Shown piece by piece: positions 1-10,285 of a stretch of 64,000 nt of DNA. Each line of letters begins with the position of its first letter. The stretch's first letter is position 1. Under the pieces are notes generated by a model, which saw nothing but the letters and a program-made list of their open reading frames with translations, was not told the origin of the DNA and made no database searches. This stretch comes from Aphrophora alni (lineage: Eukaryota; Arthropoda; Insecta; Hemiptera; Aphrophoridae): the NCBI GenBank assembly GCA_963513935.1, contig OY740768.1, positions 66,328,231 to 66,392,230 on the forward strand, written 5' to 3'. The position numbers were made by a program, and so were the translations under genes.

Positions 1-1385
1 TATAGATTTCCTTACTGCACCACCAATTCGTTCTTTTCTGACATTTTTATGGTGGATTTGGGCTGAATGTTGTAATCAAAGGAGTTGACGATCCGCGGGA
101 GCATAACTCCGTAAAACAAAAGCAAAGGAAAGGGGAGCTTACGATTTCTCTCTTCCGGTAGTATATACTGTAATGTCTACTTCTATTTTTAAAAAAAACA
201 TTGTACTGGTTTAATCATAAAAAACATAATGAAACAAAAATTATCCAGTATATTCAAATTTTTAAAGCATCAACGATGATTCATTTACAGATAAACTAAT
301 AAACAGAATTTCTGTTCTACAGATTACCCGTGAATAAATAAAAATCATTATTTTACTGTAATCAAAATTGTTGAAAGTTAGAAACATATTTGGTGTTATC
401 GTTAAAAAAGGCCAATGTTAATTTGTTTTAAATCACTCAAAATGAATTTACAATCGCATTAAAAACAAAACAACTTTTCACTTAAAATGAACAAAACTTT
501 TGGAAATTTCAAATACCAAATAAAATAAAACGCACAAAGTTCCACAACGAACGTTTAATTTTAAATAAGATATTTTTTTAGAGCAAAATCATTATTTTCA
601 GTTGGTACGTGAATACGGACTTCGTGCCACTGAACCAATAAAGGCTAGGCCAAACCTTCTTAAACGTTACTTGTTTTAATTAAAATGTTGTTGTGAAAGT
701 TGAGCATTTTCTATAAATTGGTGACAAGAACTTTATTATTAACTTCTTAAATACTTCTATTCCTGAAACTTACGCAATTCTTATAAAAAATATTATTTTA
801 TTAAAATTACATTTATTGGTTATAATATTATTACAAAAAGAAAGCCCTAATACCTTTATGATCTGATGCTGAAATCATCATGATTATTGCACGTTTGCTA
901 TGCCCTTAATCTACTGCATTCACCCCCGCCCTTCATATTCCATTATTATTTTCAACACTTTCCCCCTCCCATTCCATCAAACATTTTTCATTGTTGTCAC
1001 TTTCCCCAGTTGGAATCATGCAGTACAATAAATCGCCAGGACTATCATCATTAGTGGTTGTGCATGCTCACAAAATAAAAATGTCTCCTTTCACTCTTGG
1101 AAACGAAATCCTAATTTAATTATGAATTTCTGGAACGGATAATAAAAGGAGAATGTATTGTATTGTGCTCTCTTCTATTAGCTAGGTCATATTTTAAACT
1201 AAATATTTTAAACTTTCACAATACATAAGAAGACTTTTTGTGTAGAAAACAGTTTTCAGAATTTTCTTGCCTACAGAATATTGTGTTTTACTTAATGTGT
1301 TTTATTCTTGTAAAATTATTTAATGACTTTAATTTTTGGATTTTTTAGTTTTTATTAAAACTGATTTTAGACACAAAACACTAAA
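1..1385. other. AT-rich non-coding stretch, nothing recognised
   Basis: No reading frame of useful length, no splice-flanked coding block and no repeat that I recognise. Around 900-1000 there is a short C-rich patch (CACCCCCGCCC and CCCCCTCCC) in otherwise A+T-rich DNA. A small exon could be missed by eye. Confidence 0.6.
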
Positions 1386-1560
1386 CAAGGAAGCTGGTTG
1401 AACGGTTGAGTTGAATTTTCTTATGCATACAAGCAATTCCCCTAGAGGTAATTCTAGCTTCTATGATCAAAATTAACTACTAATTGTAGCTCCCACGGAG
1501 TTCGAACCCAGAACTCTAATTACTAGGTTAACACCATTTAACTACTAACCACCAACACAT
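1386..1560 (-). mobile_element. tRNA-derived SINE-like fragment
   Basis: On the minus strand this carries the two internal RNA polymerase III promoter boxes of a tRNA. A TGGTTAGTAG A-box begins at about 1551, and a GGTTCGAACTCC B-box runs from 1508 to 1497. The box starts are 43 bp apart, very close to the spacing in a real tRNA. The sequence between them (GTTAACCTAGTAATTAG) does not close into a convincing cloverleaf, and the downstream sequence is not tRNA. This points to a tRNA-derived SINE head with a short unknown body rather than a functional tRNA gene. The 3' limit is a guess; no poly(A) tail is obvious. A decayed tRNA pseudogene is the alternative. Confidence 0.5.
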
Positions 1561-2988
1561 TTAAAAAGTGTTTATATAATTGTTCTAATAACAAAAATGA
1601 CAAAAAAATAGCTCAGAAAATCTAGCAACAGCAAAAGTTTTAAATGGCCAAATTAATTATGAACTTAGAAATTTGTTTTGACAAAAGACAAATTTACAAG
1701 CACAGTATAAACAAAAGCTTTACAAATTGAAAAGTGTAAGGGGTAGAAAATTATATACATATGTTTCATTACACAACTGAAAAATTATAAAGATCACATT
1801 CATCTTTATGTGTTATATAAGTATGTTTTTGTTTGATTGTGAATAAAATACTAATTTTGAAAGTATTACGCAACATACACAATTGGGACAGACGCGCGGT
1901 TGTCGAATAGCTTCGGTTGATTACAAACCTTAGCTGATGAGTTGATATCTTCTGACATTTTCAATCAATATCAATGACTGTACAAGAGCAACTGAGAAGG
2001 TCAGCCAATCAGAATGACGAATTGTTTTACTTGGATCAATCAGAATAGATTAAACTTATATTCGTCGCGATGCCCACGTTCAGTAATTAACAACACAGCT
2101 TCCATTATAAATTGCTTTGCTCCGTATTTGGGAGTTCGATGTTCTACTTAAAATTGAACCGTTAATTAAAGTAAAAATATCCATATTTTTCTGACATTTC
2201 AACTAGTTTGATTTGTTTTAATCAGCCTCTTTTTTCTAAACGATATTGTCGGTTAATTATATTAATATGATTAATTTTTGAGGTCGTTAAATGGTAAAAT
2301 TTATCAGAAAACGCACTTTCTTATCAGTGGATTTTATTTAGATATTACTGCCACTTCAAAACAAAGTTGGGATCAAAGATCATCAAAAATCCATCAATGC
2401 TGATTCCAAATCAATTTTCAGTGTTGGTTCAGTATCATATATTTGTGTGTATTTACTGCTCTAGTTATTCTAATTGACTAATTTTTTTTATATTTTGCAA
2501 AAATGTACTTTTTAAAAATATAAATGATCAAGTTTGTTGGGCAATAAAAAAGTTTAGTAAATTTTAAAATGGAGACTTTCCTGAAGGGGGAGGGGAATAA
2601 CATATGTTGTATTATTAAGAGGTTTTGTTTGGACATTTACCGTTGTGTATATAAAATCTACATTTTTTTAGTATTAATAATGATATTATTTATTGTCTGT
2701 GGTATTAGGTTTGACTGCTCAAGCGTAGCTATAGGCTTAAACTATGTTGGTGTTCCTCACTTTTTTCGTTTTCCAGGTTCAACACTTGATAAGGGCAGTT
2801 TATTTATACTCTCGAAACATCTTGTATTAGTTTTATATAAACAAAAGATAGCAAATTTCTTTTGCTAATAACCATATTATAATCAACCATATTCATTATA
2901 TGAACAATTTTCATTATCGAATAACCTTAAAACCAGATAGTCTTTGGGTCCTGCAAGTTCCCATTATATGTGGACAGAATTTGAGTTG

Positions 2989-2990
<2 letters not shown>
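1561..2990. other. AT-rich non-coding stretch with one spurious 99-codon ORF
   Basis: The 99-codon ORF at 2569..2868 (+) has no motif I can place and a composition like its surroundings. It is hydrophobic because of its T-rich codons. I treat it as chance. Nothing else is recognised. Confidence 0.6.

Positions 2991-3037
<47 letters not shown>
2991..3037. repeat. (TA)n microsatellite
   Basis: About 23 uninterrupted TA dinucleotides. An array this long and pure is normally length-polymorphic. Confidence 0.97.
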
Positions 3038-3041
<4 letters not shown>

Positions 3042-3589
3042 TAAAGTAAATTGGGATTTACTATTTGTTTAATATGTGTTAATCAAAAATATAGGTCAGC
3101 AAGTTTCAAAATGGCGATCGTTTAAGACTATTTTTTCGAAAGTATCTTCTTAAATAATGTAGATTCTATATTAGCCTATAATATTTTCTTTTGTGCAGAT
3201 AAGACGCCTGAATTTCGTCAATGATTCGCAAATATTATTTAAATCTTTCGCTCGTTCCATCACGTCAGTATATCGGATATTGGCCGTGTTTATATATTTT
3301 GACCTCGTTACTTCCATAATATTATTTTTTTAAATATCAAATATGGAAAACGTTATGACGAAATGTCCGATATTTTACATTTTATTATAAAATGTACTAA
3401 ATGTATGATACTAAATATATACAATCCATACATGTCTCGATCGAATACGTAATACCCTTTGTATTTCTTATCTTCCGGCATATTGAATTCATTAGATTTA
3501 CGTTTATTGTTATTTTTATGATCTGATTTTACTTTTTAAAATTGCTCGTTTCCTGTTTTATCGAAGGTAAAGGTCAGACAAGGTTATCA
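3038..3589. other. Non-coding stretch, nothing recognised
   Basis: A+T-rich sequence without an ORF of note, splice-bounded coding block or repeat. Confidence 0.55.
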
Positions 3590-3860
3590 GAGGAAAACAT
3601 GTTCCCGTGGTTGTAGTTTACTGCCGCAGTCTTTCTCTCCGGACATTTTACGTCTATTAGTTGTGTTCACGTTGTAAAATGTTGCTGTGTCAATTATTAT
3701 AAACATGAGTGTATCCCGGACAAATCTAAACGACAGACCGACATGATTCTCCAGGCTTTTGTTACCTGGGTAACCCCTTATTGTTTTATCGCTCTGCAGG
3801 GGGTGGGGTCACTTATTAATGACACCCATCCGAAGACATTTAGTAGCCGGACCCCTACAG
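3590..3860. promoter_or_regulatory. GC-richer island with a palindromic X-box; possible enhancer
   Basis: About 270 bp clearly richer in G+C than its flanks and free of ORFs. It contains GTTACCTGGGTAAC at 3761..3774, a perfect inverted repeat of GTTACC around a TG spacer. That fits the X-box bound by RFX-family transcription factors (GTNRCC, 0-3 bases, RGYAAC). Islands of this kind in AT-rich insect introns are often conserved enhancers, but conservation cannot be judged from one genome. The functional call is inference. Confidence 0.3.
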
Positions 3861-5294
3861 ATTAACCGTGTGACGAGATACAAAACAACAGATTTTTATT
3901 TTATTTTAAAGATTGTTTTTTACGTCTATTTGTATTAGGCATTGTATTGTTCGCAACGACCATTTCTTTTTTTGAGTTGATGTCGTCGTAGATGATGATT
4001 GGTTTTGAGACAGGTGATGTGTAATTTGAGTTACGGACGTGGAGGCCTCGTTGTTGTTTTTATAACCTCCAAATTGGGATCATTATCGTACATGTCGTAA
4101 ACAGCAAATCCTGCTCTTAAAACGTTAAAGCCAGCCATTAACAAATCTTACCAAATAATTTGATATTTATAATAGGTTACTCATATAGTCCGGACATTCT
4201 ACAATAGATACAACACACGAAAATCAGTAGAAATGAATTGTTTTATTCTCTACAGGACTAATTCATAATTTGTCTACTCTATGTTTATTACTTGTCAAAC
4301 AGTTACATTTTATCTTCTTTTTGACTGTTTATTTACATTTATTTTGTAATTATGGATTACCTATGTTACTATTATTTATTTGAACATATCTCGTACATAA
4401 AACAATTTACAACGTTTCGCTTCAGAGTGTCTGTCAAGTGATGTTATGAAATAACTAAAATTGCACCATCAAATTAACTGACTCTACAAATAAGTCTAGA
4501 ATCTATGCCTTGTCAATGCGTCCACAACGAAACTGTGTTTGCTCGTTTAATTTCCGCTGTGGCTACCATTGATACCACAGGTCATGTTTGTGGTTCGTCA
4601 TTTAGATGGAAATTGAGAATTTGTTAATGTTATTTAAAAGCAATGAACCACCGTCTTTTCAAAAATTCCATAAAAATACCCTTTTGCTCATAATGTACCT
4701 TGCGAAAACGATAATTACAAAAATTGTAAAATTTAAACATGCGCTTGTGTGTAACTTTTCAACACTGAAGAATTTAGTTTAGAAGAGAACTTGATCCGAA
4801 CTTTCTACGAAATTTTCTCTTGGTTAAATTAATGGTTCCTCGTAACCTACACATACTAATATCAGCCTTCAGTTTTAAATGAATTCATAATATCCTATAA
4901 TCTAAAAACTCCAATTTCTTCCAAAATATATCAATCACATCAACAAGGCGACATTTCAACTATAATCAATTGATTTAAGTGAAACATTTATAATTTTTTT
5001 ATAACTATTAATAGTTCTAAATTAATTTACATTTCAAGATTTTAAAATTAATTAACTGTATGTCTATATTAAAATTGATTTTCATCAATAATACCCATCT
5101 TTTTCAGATCTATTTAACTAGCTTTAAACTTTGACTAGTATCATAGGTTGATATTTCAGGCTGTTTTAACTCCTTTATTGTTATATTATTTGATTAATAC
5201 AAAACAAAGCTTACAATGACAATAATTTCGATAACTATTATTTATTGTTTGAAGTTCACGAAAACTACGTCGCAGTTTAAGTTTATCGTCAAAA

Positions 5295-5296
<2 letters not shown>
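3861..5296. other. AT-rich non-coding stretch, nothing recognised
   Basis: No ORF worth reporting on either strand, no splice-bounded exon and no recognised repeat. Sequence is ordinary intron-like DNA. Confidence 0.55.

Positions 5297-5345
<49 letters not shown>
5297..5345. repeat. (AT)n microsatellite
   Basis: About 24 uninterrupted AT dinucleotides, similar in length to the array near 3000. Confidence 0.97.
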
Positions 5346-5346
<1 letters not shown>

Positions 5347-6789
5347 CTGAGCCGAATATTGGATAAAATAATTTTTCGATAAAAATGAATTCTCTTTCGT
5401 TAATGACGCTTTATATGAAAGTCTTTGTTCCTTTTTTAAAAATAAAATAACTTATTTCCCATTAGATACAATTTAAATACAATAGATTATTACCATATGT
5501 CATTTGAAGTGATTTCTATAAGTTACAATTTCCGAGTTGGCAATAGAACGAGTTGTATCTAATGCTTTTAAATCAATATTTCAACATTTATTAAGATGAG
5601 TTTAAACCTTTACATCCTTGTAGCCTCCAATATAGTTACGCTAAAAAATCTGTTTAATTTATGTGTGGTTTATTGACGTGCTGATTAAACACATTGGATG
5701 TTTATTGTACGCAACAAAATAACCTAACCCAGATTTATAATTGTCTCTCCACAAAAATAAGACAAGAATATATTGGTGACAAAGTTTAAGGCAACTGCAG
5801 GCTTAAATTATTATTTAGTTAGATTGATTGCTAATTGTTTTAAAAATATGTTTTACTTCTGTAGAAGTTCATTTTAATATTAAAACTATATACATAAAAA
5901 GAAACCTTAGCCTTTCCTTAAAAAATACGCTTATAAACAATTCTGGTTTACATTTTTGTAAAATGTCACTACGTTTTAATCTCTGCAAACTGGAGATATT
6001 CAGTTCATATTTAAACAAAATAATCACATCAAATATCGTGTTTAAAATCAAGATATAAATCTTATCTCCTCTATTGAAATATATCTAAACTTAAATAAAT
6101 TGATTATATATTCATATCATTCTGATATTTTTCTTGGATATTCTCTTGTAAATCGGATTACTACTATTCAAATGTCTTAACAAAATCTTCTAATCACGAC
6201 TACATTGCATGTTCAAGCATTTTCTCACTTAGATTTTCTACTGGCTTACATATAAATTAATGGCTGGATTAATGGATGTTATATGTACATAGTTAGTCTC
6301 TGTATCTGAATTGGTAATATGATGTATATAATTGTGATTTCCAGTCATCTGTTTGCAGATATGCTACGGTCTTTGCGATTTGATGATTTGTTTGAAAGAA
6401 GGGCTCACAAACTGAATGAAAGTGACAATCGCTTAAAAAAGATTATGGCCTCATAACGTTATCTTGTGACATTTTAAATTGATATCATACTTTAAGTTTT
6501 AGTGAGGATCGATATTATGACGATCTGTTAGCTATAAGTTTAACATTTTTTAAATTTTATTTACATGGAAAACATTTTTAGAGACGTTAACTCAAGGAGA
6601 AGTTACAGATTAATATAAGTACTGTGTTGGTCCACGTATAATAATAAACGGATCAAAAACATCGCGCAAACTTTCTCACTCACCTGTCCACAAAACCTAA
6701 CCAAAACTATTCGTCACAACAAATTACAGTTTGGTAGTTGTCGGTGATAAAGTAAAATTGGATCATGAAGCTGTTTGGAAAGTCAAAAA
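5346..6789. other. AT-rich non-coding stretch, nothing recognised
   Basis: Two overlapping 60-76 codon ORFs on opposite strands around 5830-6058 are low-complexity, Lys/Ile/Leu/Phe-rich chance frames. No repeat or exon is recognised. Confidence 0.6.
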
Positions 6790-7060
6790 TAGTCTTTGAA
6801 AAAATATTTATTTATTTAAATGAGGCCTAAACTTATTACACTTGCGACCTCAGCGTAAACTGTATAAAATATAGTTTTTAATAAGGGTGGTCATGTTTAT
6901 TTAATTTATTTTTTTATTGATCCTGAATTGTATTTTTTTTTTTACTTGCCATTTTGCATACGAGGTTCACAAGCTTAGAGTAATTAATCTTCTCATTTCA
7001 CGAAAATTTAAACGAAATCGGTAGAGTAGATTTTAAGAAATTGCATGTTTTATAACAGGT
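6790..7060 (+). repeat. Dispersed repeat family R, left-half copy
   Basis: Matches, in the same order, blocks of the reverse complement of 34178..34440. Shared blocks include AGGCCTAAACT-like sequence, GACCTCAGCGTAAAC-like sequence, TAATTAATCTTCTCATTT, and the module AACGAAATCGGTAGAG at 7006..7040. The 35-bp module is the best-conserved part and recurs at 26445, 34188 and 41682, with a diverged version at 20795 and 34106. A stretch of roughly 60-80 bp here around 6880-6950 seems absent from the other copies. No coding capacity is visible. The family is unnamed by me and is probably a non-autonomous transposon or satellite-like insertion. Confidence 0.6.
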
Positions 7061-7847
7061 CTATTTCCAATGCGATAGCTGTATGTTATTGCAACGAAGT
7101 ATAAAATTAACATTTTCTGCAGGTCAGCTTTATTTATGAGAAAATTCCTATCTAATGAGGCTCTCAGACGAGTTCCTTTCATCGTACAAAGTGTTCTTCC
7201 GGTTCAATAAAACTACACAAACTCGCTGGAAGAGAAAATAAAGTATCCAATATATTGAACAATTATGACGACGATAGCTGAGAAACCTAATAGCAAACAC
7301 TGTGTAGGTTATTTGCAGGTTTATTTCAAGGTCAAACCTCTGCAGCGACCACCCAGGAAGTTCCCGGCTTGCTTTGAATATATCTGTTTTATCTAGCCTA
7401 CTATCTTAGATTGCAAATAAATTCCCAACGTAATCATTAACCACAGCTATATTTAAGATATAACATAAATTTAAATAATTAAAATCTTTGTTTATTTTCC
7501 TATTTGTAAAAAAACTGGATAATGTTTATTAATTTAGCTACCTTAGAACAACATAACCTGCTCCCCATTTAACTTAGGAACCTTTTGTTGTGTATTAAAT
7601 AAGATAAGTCACGCTTTTTGGACCGGCTCGTTTCACAGTTAAAATTCAGCGTTAAATAAATTCAAACATATAAAACATTGTTTTGTATTACCACCTAGTA
7701 GTACACTTTTTGTTGCATTATTAATTATTACACCTAAATAAATAACTAGTATTATAATGCTTAATTTAAACGAACTACTTAAAGATTTAATAATACGCCA
7801 AACAACGAATATCAGGGCATGTTGGTATTTACCAACTTGATCGAATT
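7061..7847. other. Non-coding stretch, nothing recognised
   Basis: No ORF, exon or recognised repeat. A slightly GC-richer patch lies around 7310-7370. Confidence 0.5.
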
Positions 7848-7990
7848 CTCTCTCTCTCTCTCTCTATGAGATTATAACTCGGGAACCGCTGATCCGATTT
7901 TCATGCAGTTTCCTTTCTTTTATAGATATATCTGGTCAGGTTTTAGTATCTGTTTGATTCAAATTTATGTACTAGTTCCCTAGTCATAAC
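7848..7990. repeat. Short (TC)n tract plus repeat-like flank
   Basis: A (TC)9 tract at 7848..7865 runs directly into ACTCGGGAACCGCTGATCC and GATTTTCATGCAG. Phrases of this type often follow a simple-repeat edge in interspersed arthropod repeats (my recollection, not checked). No second copy is present in this window, so the boundary and identity are uncertain. Confidence 0.35.
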
Positions 7991-8193
7991 AATATTTGTT
8001 GTCCCCACGGCGCATAAGTAAATAAAACTGTTTGACAAATTCTACACATTTTCTTAAAATGTTCAACAACTTATATTTTGTCAGTGACAAAGTTCGTATA
8101 TGATTGGAACACTAATTGTAACTCAATATTTTTTTGTGATCAATAATACAATTAGTCTAATACTTGGTAGCGGAATCTAGGATCATTTAAAGA

Positions 8194-8225
8194 ATATACC
8201 CATAAAGCTCGATTTATGGGTATAT
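8194..8225. repeat. Perfect 13-bp palindromic hairpin
   Basis: ATATACCCATAAA, a six-base loop GCTCGA, then the exact reverse complement TTTATGGGTATAT. It could be a decayed palindromic element or a cruciform-prone site. There is no coding context. The same area (8305-8370) carries ATAAATTATCATTT twice. Confidence 0.6.
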
Positions 8226-8909
8226 ATAACTGGACAGAGCCTCGGGTACAACAAGTTTGAGAATAAATCCATATAAAATAAGTCAATATTCTCTCATTAT
8301 ATATAATGAACGATAAATTATCATTTATTTCTCTGAAATACGCCCATATGTACAATAAATTATCATTTGTTATTTACCAATCCAAAACTAATAATATAGA
8401 TGTCATGGATTTTGGATTCGAATAAAAACAAATTAATTTAATCCTCCTTGGAGGAAAGGAACATGTCAAATCAACAAAGGTCGGTCTAAAACTGGAAATG
8501 TTGTTCTTTATAATTCAGCGAGCACGTCAGTAAGATGGCTGTAGAATATGATAATTAGCGGACGAATTCTGTCTTGGTTGTGTTATGAGTTAATTTAGTG
8601 TCCCCGTACAAGGAATGTAGACCACACGCACTATTTGGGAGATGTATACATATATTGGAATGTTAAACAGACAGATATATCGGGTGGCAGTGACGGATAA
8701 CTTGAAGCAAGATGGTGGAAGGGGTTGTTTCAACCCTGTCTCAGGCTAATCATGTGACTAGGCTGCGTAATGTAGGCTCCATTTCGAAGAACAAACATCT
8801 CAAATTTTCGAAGTACCTACAAGAAAACATCCTAATTATGTCATTTCTTTCCATTCATGAAGGAGAAATAGAAATACAAAACTTACTGTATTATATTATA
8901 GATTTTTTT
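8226..8909. other. Non-coding stretch, nothing recognised
   Basis: Short ORFs at 8152..8355 (-) and 8712..8921 (+) have no recognisable domain and no exon signals that persuade me. I call no gene. Confidence 0.55.
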
Positions 8910-9020
8910 CTTGTTGTTTAAAGACGAAACATTTCTCGGCCATGTTTAAAAAAGATTTTAAAAGTTTTTTAAACTAACGTCAGGGTCGGAAGAGAACAAG
9001 AGTTGGCCAAGGGAGATTTT
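8910..9020 (+). repeat. Dispersed repeat S, copy 1
   Basis: The block at 8977..9014 (AGAGAACAAGAGTTGG with flanks) closely matches 13877..13914. The preceding GTTTAAAGACGAAA resembles GTTTAAAGATGAAA at about 13799. Two copies in the same orientation indicate a dispersed repeat of at least 100 bp. I cannot name the family; it may be the relic of a larger transposon. Confidence 0.5.
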
Positions 9021-9301
9021 GTTAGGTTTTTCTTTGTTGTTGGAAGTAGAAAAAACTCTAGGTTATCATCGGCTTATTGAAATTAATAGTCAACGGAGCC
9101 GATTTTGATTCTGGGACCAAGTTTCTGGAGCAAGAGTTTGAATAGAATATTGACGTAAACGAGGGAATCTTTCGTCTTACTATACTAGAAGGTGTGGTAG
9201 GAAGACCTACATTTAACACTGCACAGGATAATTTCTCCTAAAATACACTTTATCTTCTGATAACTAACAATCTTGCGGAGATTATTAAAGATAATTATAT
9301 T

Positions 9302-9335
9302 ATATATCGATCATTAAACAAAATGATCGATATAT
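9302..9335. repeat. Perfect 14-bp palindromic hairpin
   Basis: ATATATCGATCATT, the loop AAACAA, then AATGATCGATATAT. The stem is perfect and holds two ATCGAT cores (DREF/BEAF-type CGATA words occur, but no function is implied). No gene lies nearby. Confidence 0.6.
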
Positions 9336-9742
9336 TAAATATGGATCTTATTTCACAAACGTTTATTTTACAAAAATATATCTATATATTTCATTATAAA
9401 ACAAATATGACACTGTGCCATAATTAACCAAGATTCAAATATACGGTTGTCTGAAGACAAATTATACGATTTTGCTTTATTAGAAATGTATTTTTACTAA
9501 CCATTTCTAGCTCCATCACAAATTTCTTTCCTTAGCTTTTATGAGAGAGGAAATCATTTTTATAAGCCATGTTACTACTCCCAATATTTAAATAATGTCT
9601 AAAGAAATGAGTTCTATGATAGGAGACGAAATTGTTGTCTAGCTGGAAATTAATGATGTTATTGCTCCTCATTTTATACAGTTCATTACATAAGTAATTC
9701 AAACATAATATATATGTAGCAACCAGGATTATATTATTAATA

Positions 9743-10285
9743 TATAGTAATTAGACTATTTTCCTTTTCAATATTCCTCAAACGATACTTCAATAACCCA
9801 ATCACCCAATGTAAGGCATGTTCTCATCAGATCGTTGACTTCATTCAATCATGTATTGACGTCGTCATGAAATTACACGGGATCTGTAGATTGCACGGTG
9901 CAATAAAATGTATGATGGCATTTGAATTTTTGAAAACACTAACACTTAAAATATTTATTTAGACACACAAAAACAGGGACTTGACAATTATTATTTATGA
10001 AAAATTTATTTAAATGATGGACTTTGACTGTTATAATTCAAGTGAGGGTGTTTTAAGTGTGGTTTTAAAGAGTTTTTGTCTTAATAATTTTAAACATTTA
10101 AATGTCATCATACATTGTATTGCATTGTACATATATCATGCAATTTCATGACGACGTCCACATAGGATCGAATGAAACCAAGGATTTGATGATGACATGC
10201 CTAACATGTAGAAACCAGTAATCCTGTTGAATTATTGAAGGATTTTTTGGCGAATATTGAAAAGGTAAATAACATAATAACTATA
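9743..10285. mobile_element. Foldback / long inverted-repeat element
   Basis: The two halves are inverted copies. The left arm (about 9743..9935) reads TATAGTAATTA, TTTTCAATATTC, TAAGGCATGT, GACGTCGTCATGAAATT and then AATGTATGATGGCATTT. The reverse complement of the right arm (about 10080..10285) gives the same blocks in the same order: TATAGTTATTA, TTTTCAATATTC, TTAGGCATGT, GACGTCGTCATGAAATT, AATGTATGATGACATTT. The arms are about 190-200 bp with substitutions and small indels, around an AT-rich centre of about 140 bp. There is no ORF. This fits a foldback-type or MITE-like non-autonomous DNA transposon; two inverted insertions of a shorter element are the alternative. The element limits rest on where the symmetry fades, and no clear target duplication beyond TA-rich flanks was found. 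Confidence 0.72.

Noticed and set aside
1490..1560. Functional tRNA gene
   Set aside because: Promoter boxes are present but acceptor and anticodon stems do not pair convincingly.
2569..2868. 99-codon ORF
   Set aside because: T-rich hydrophobic chance frame without motifs or coding-like composition.
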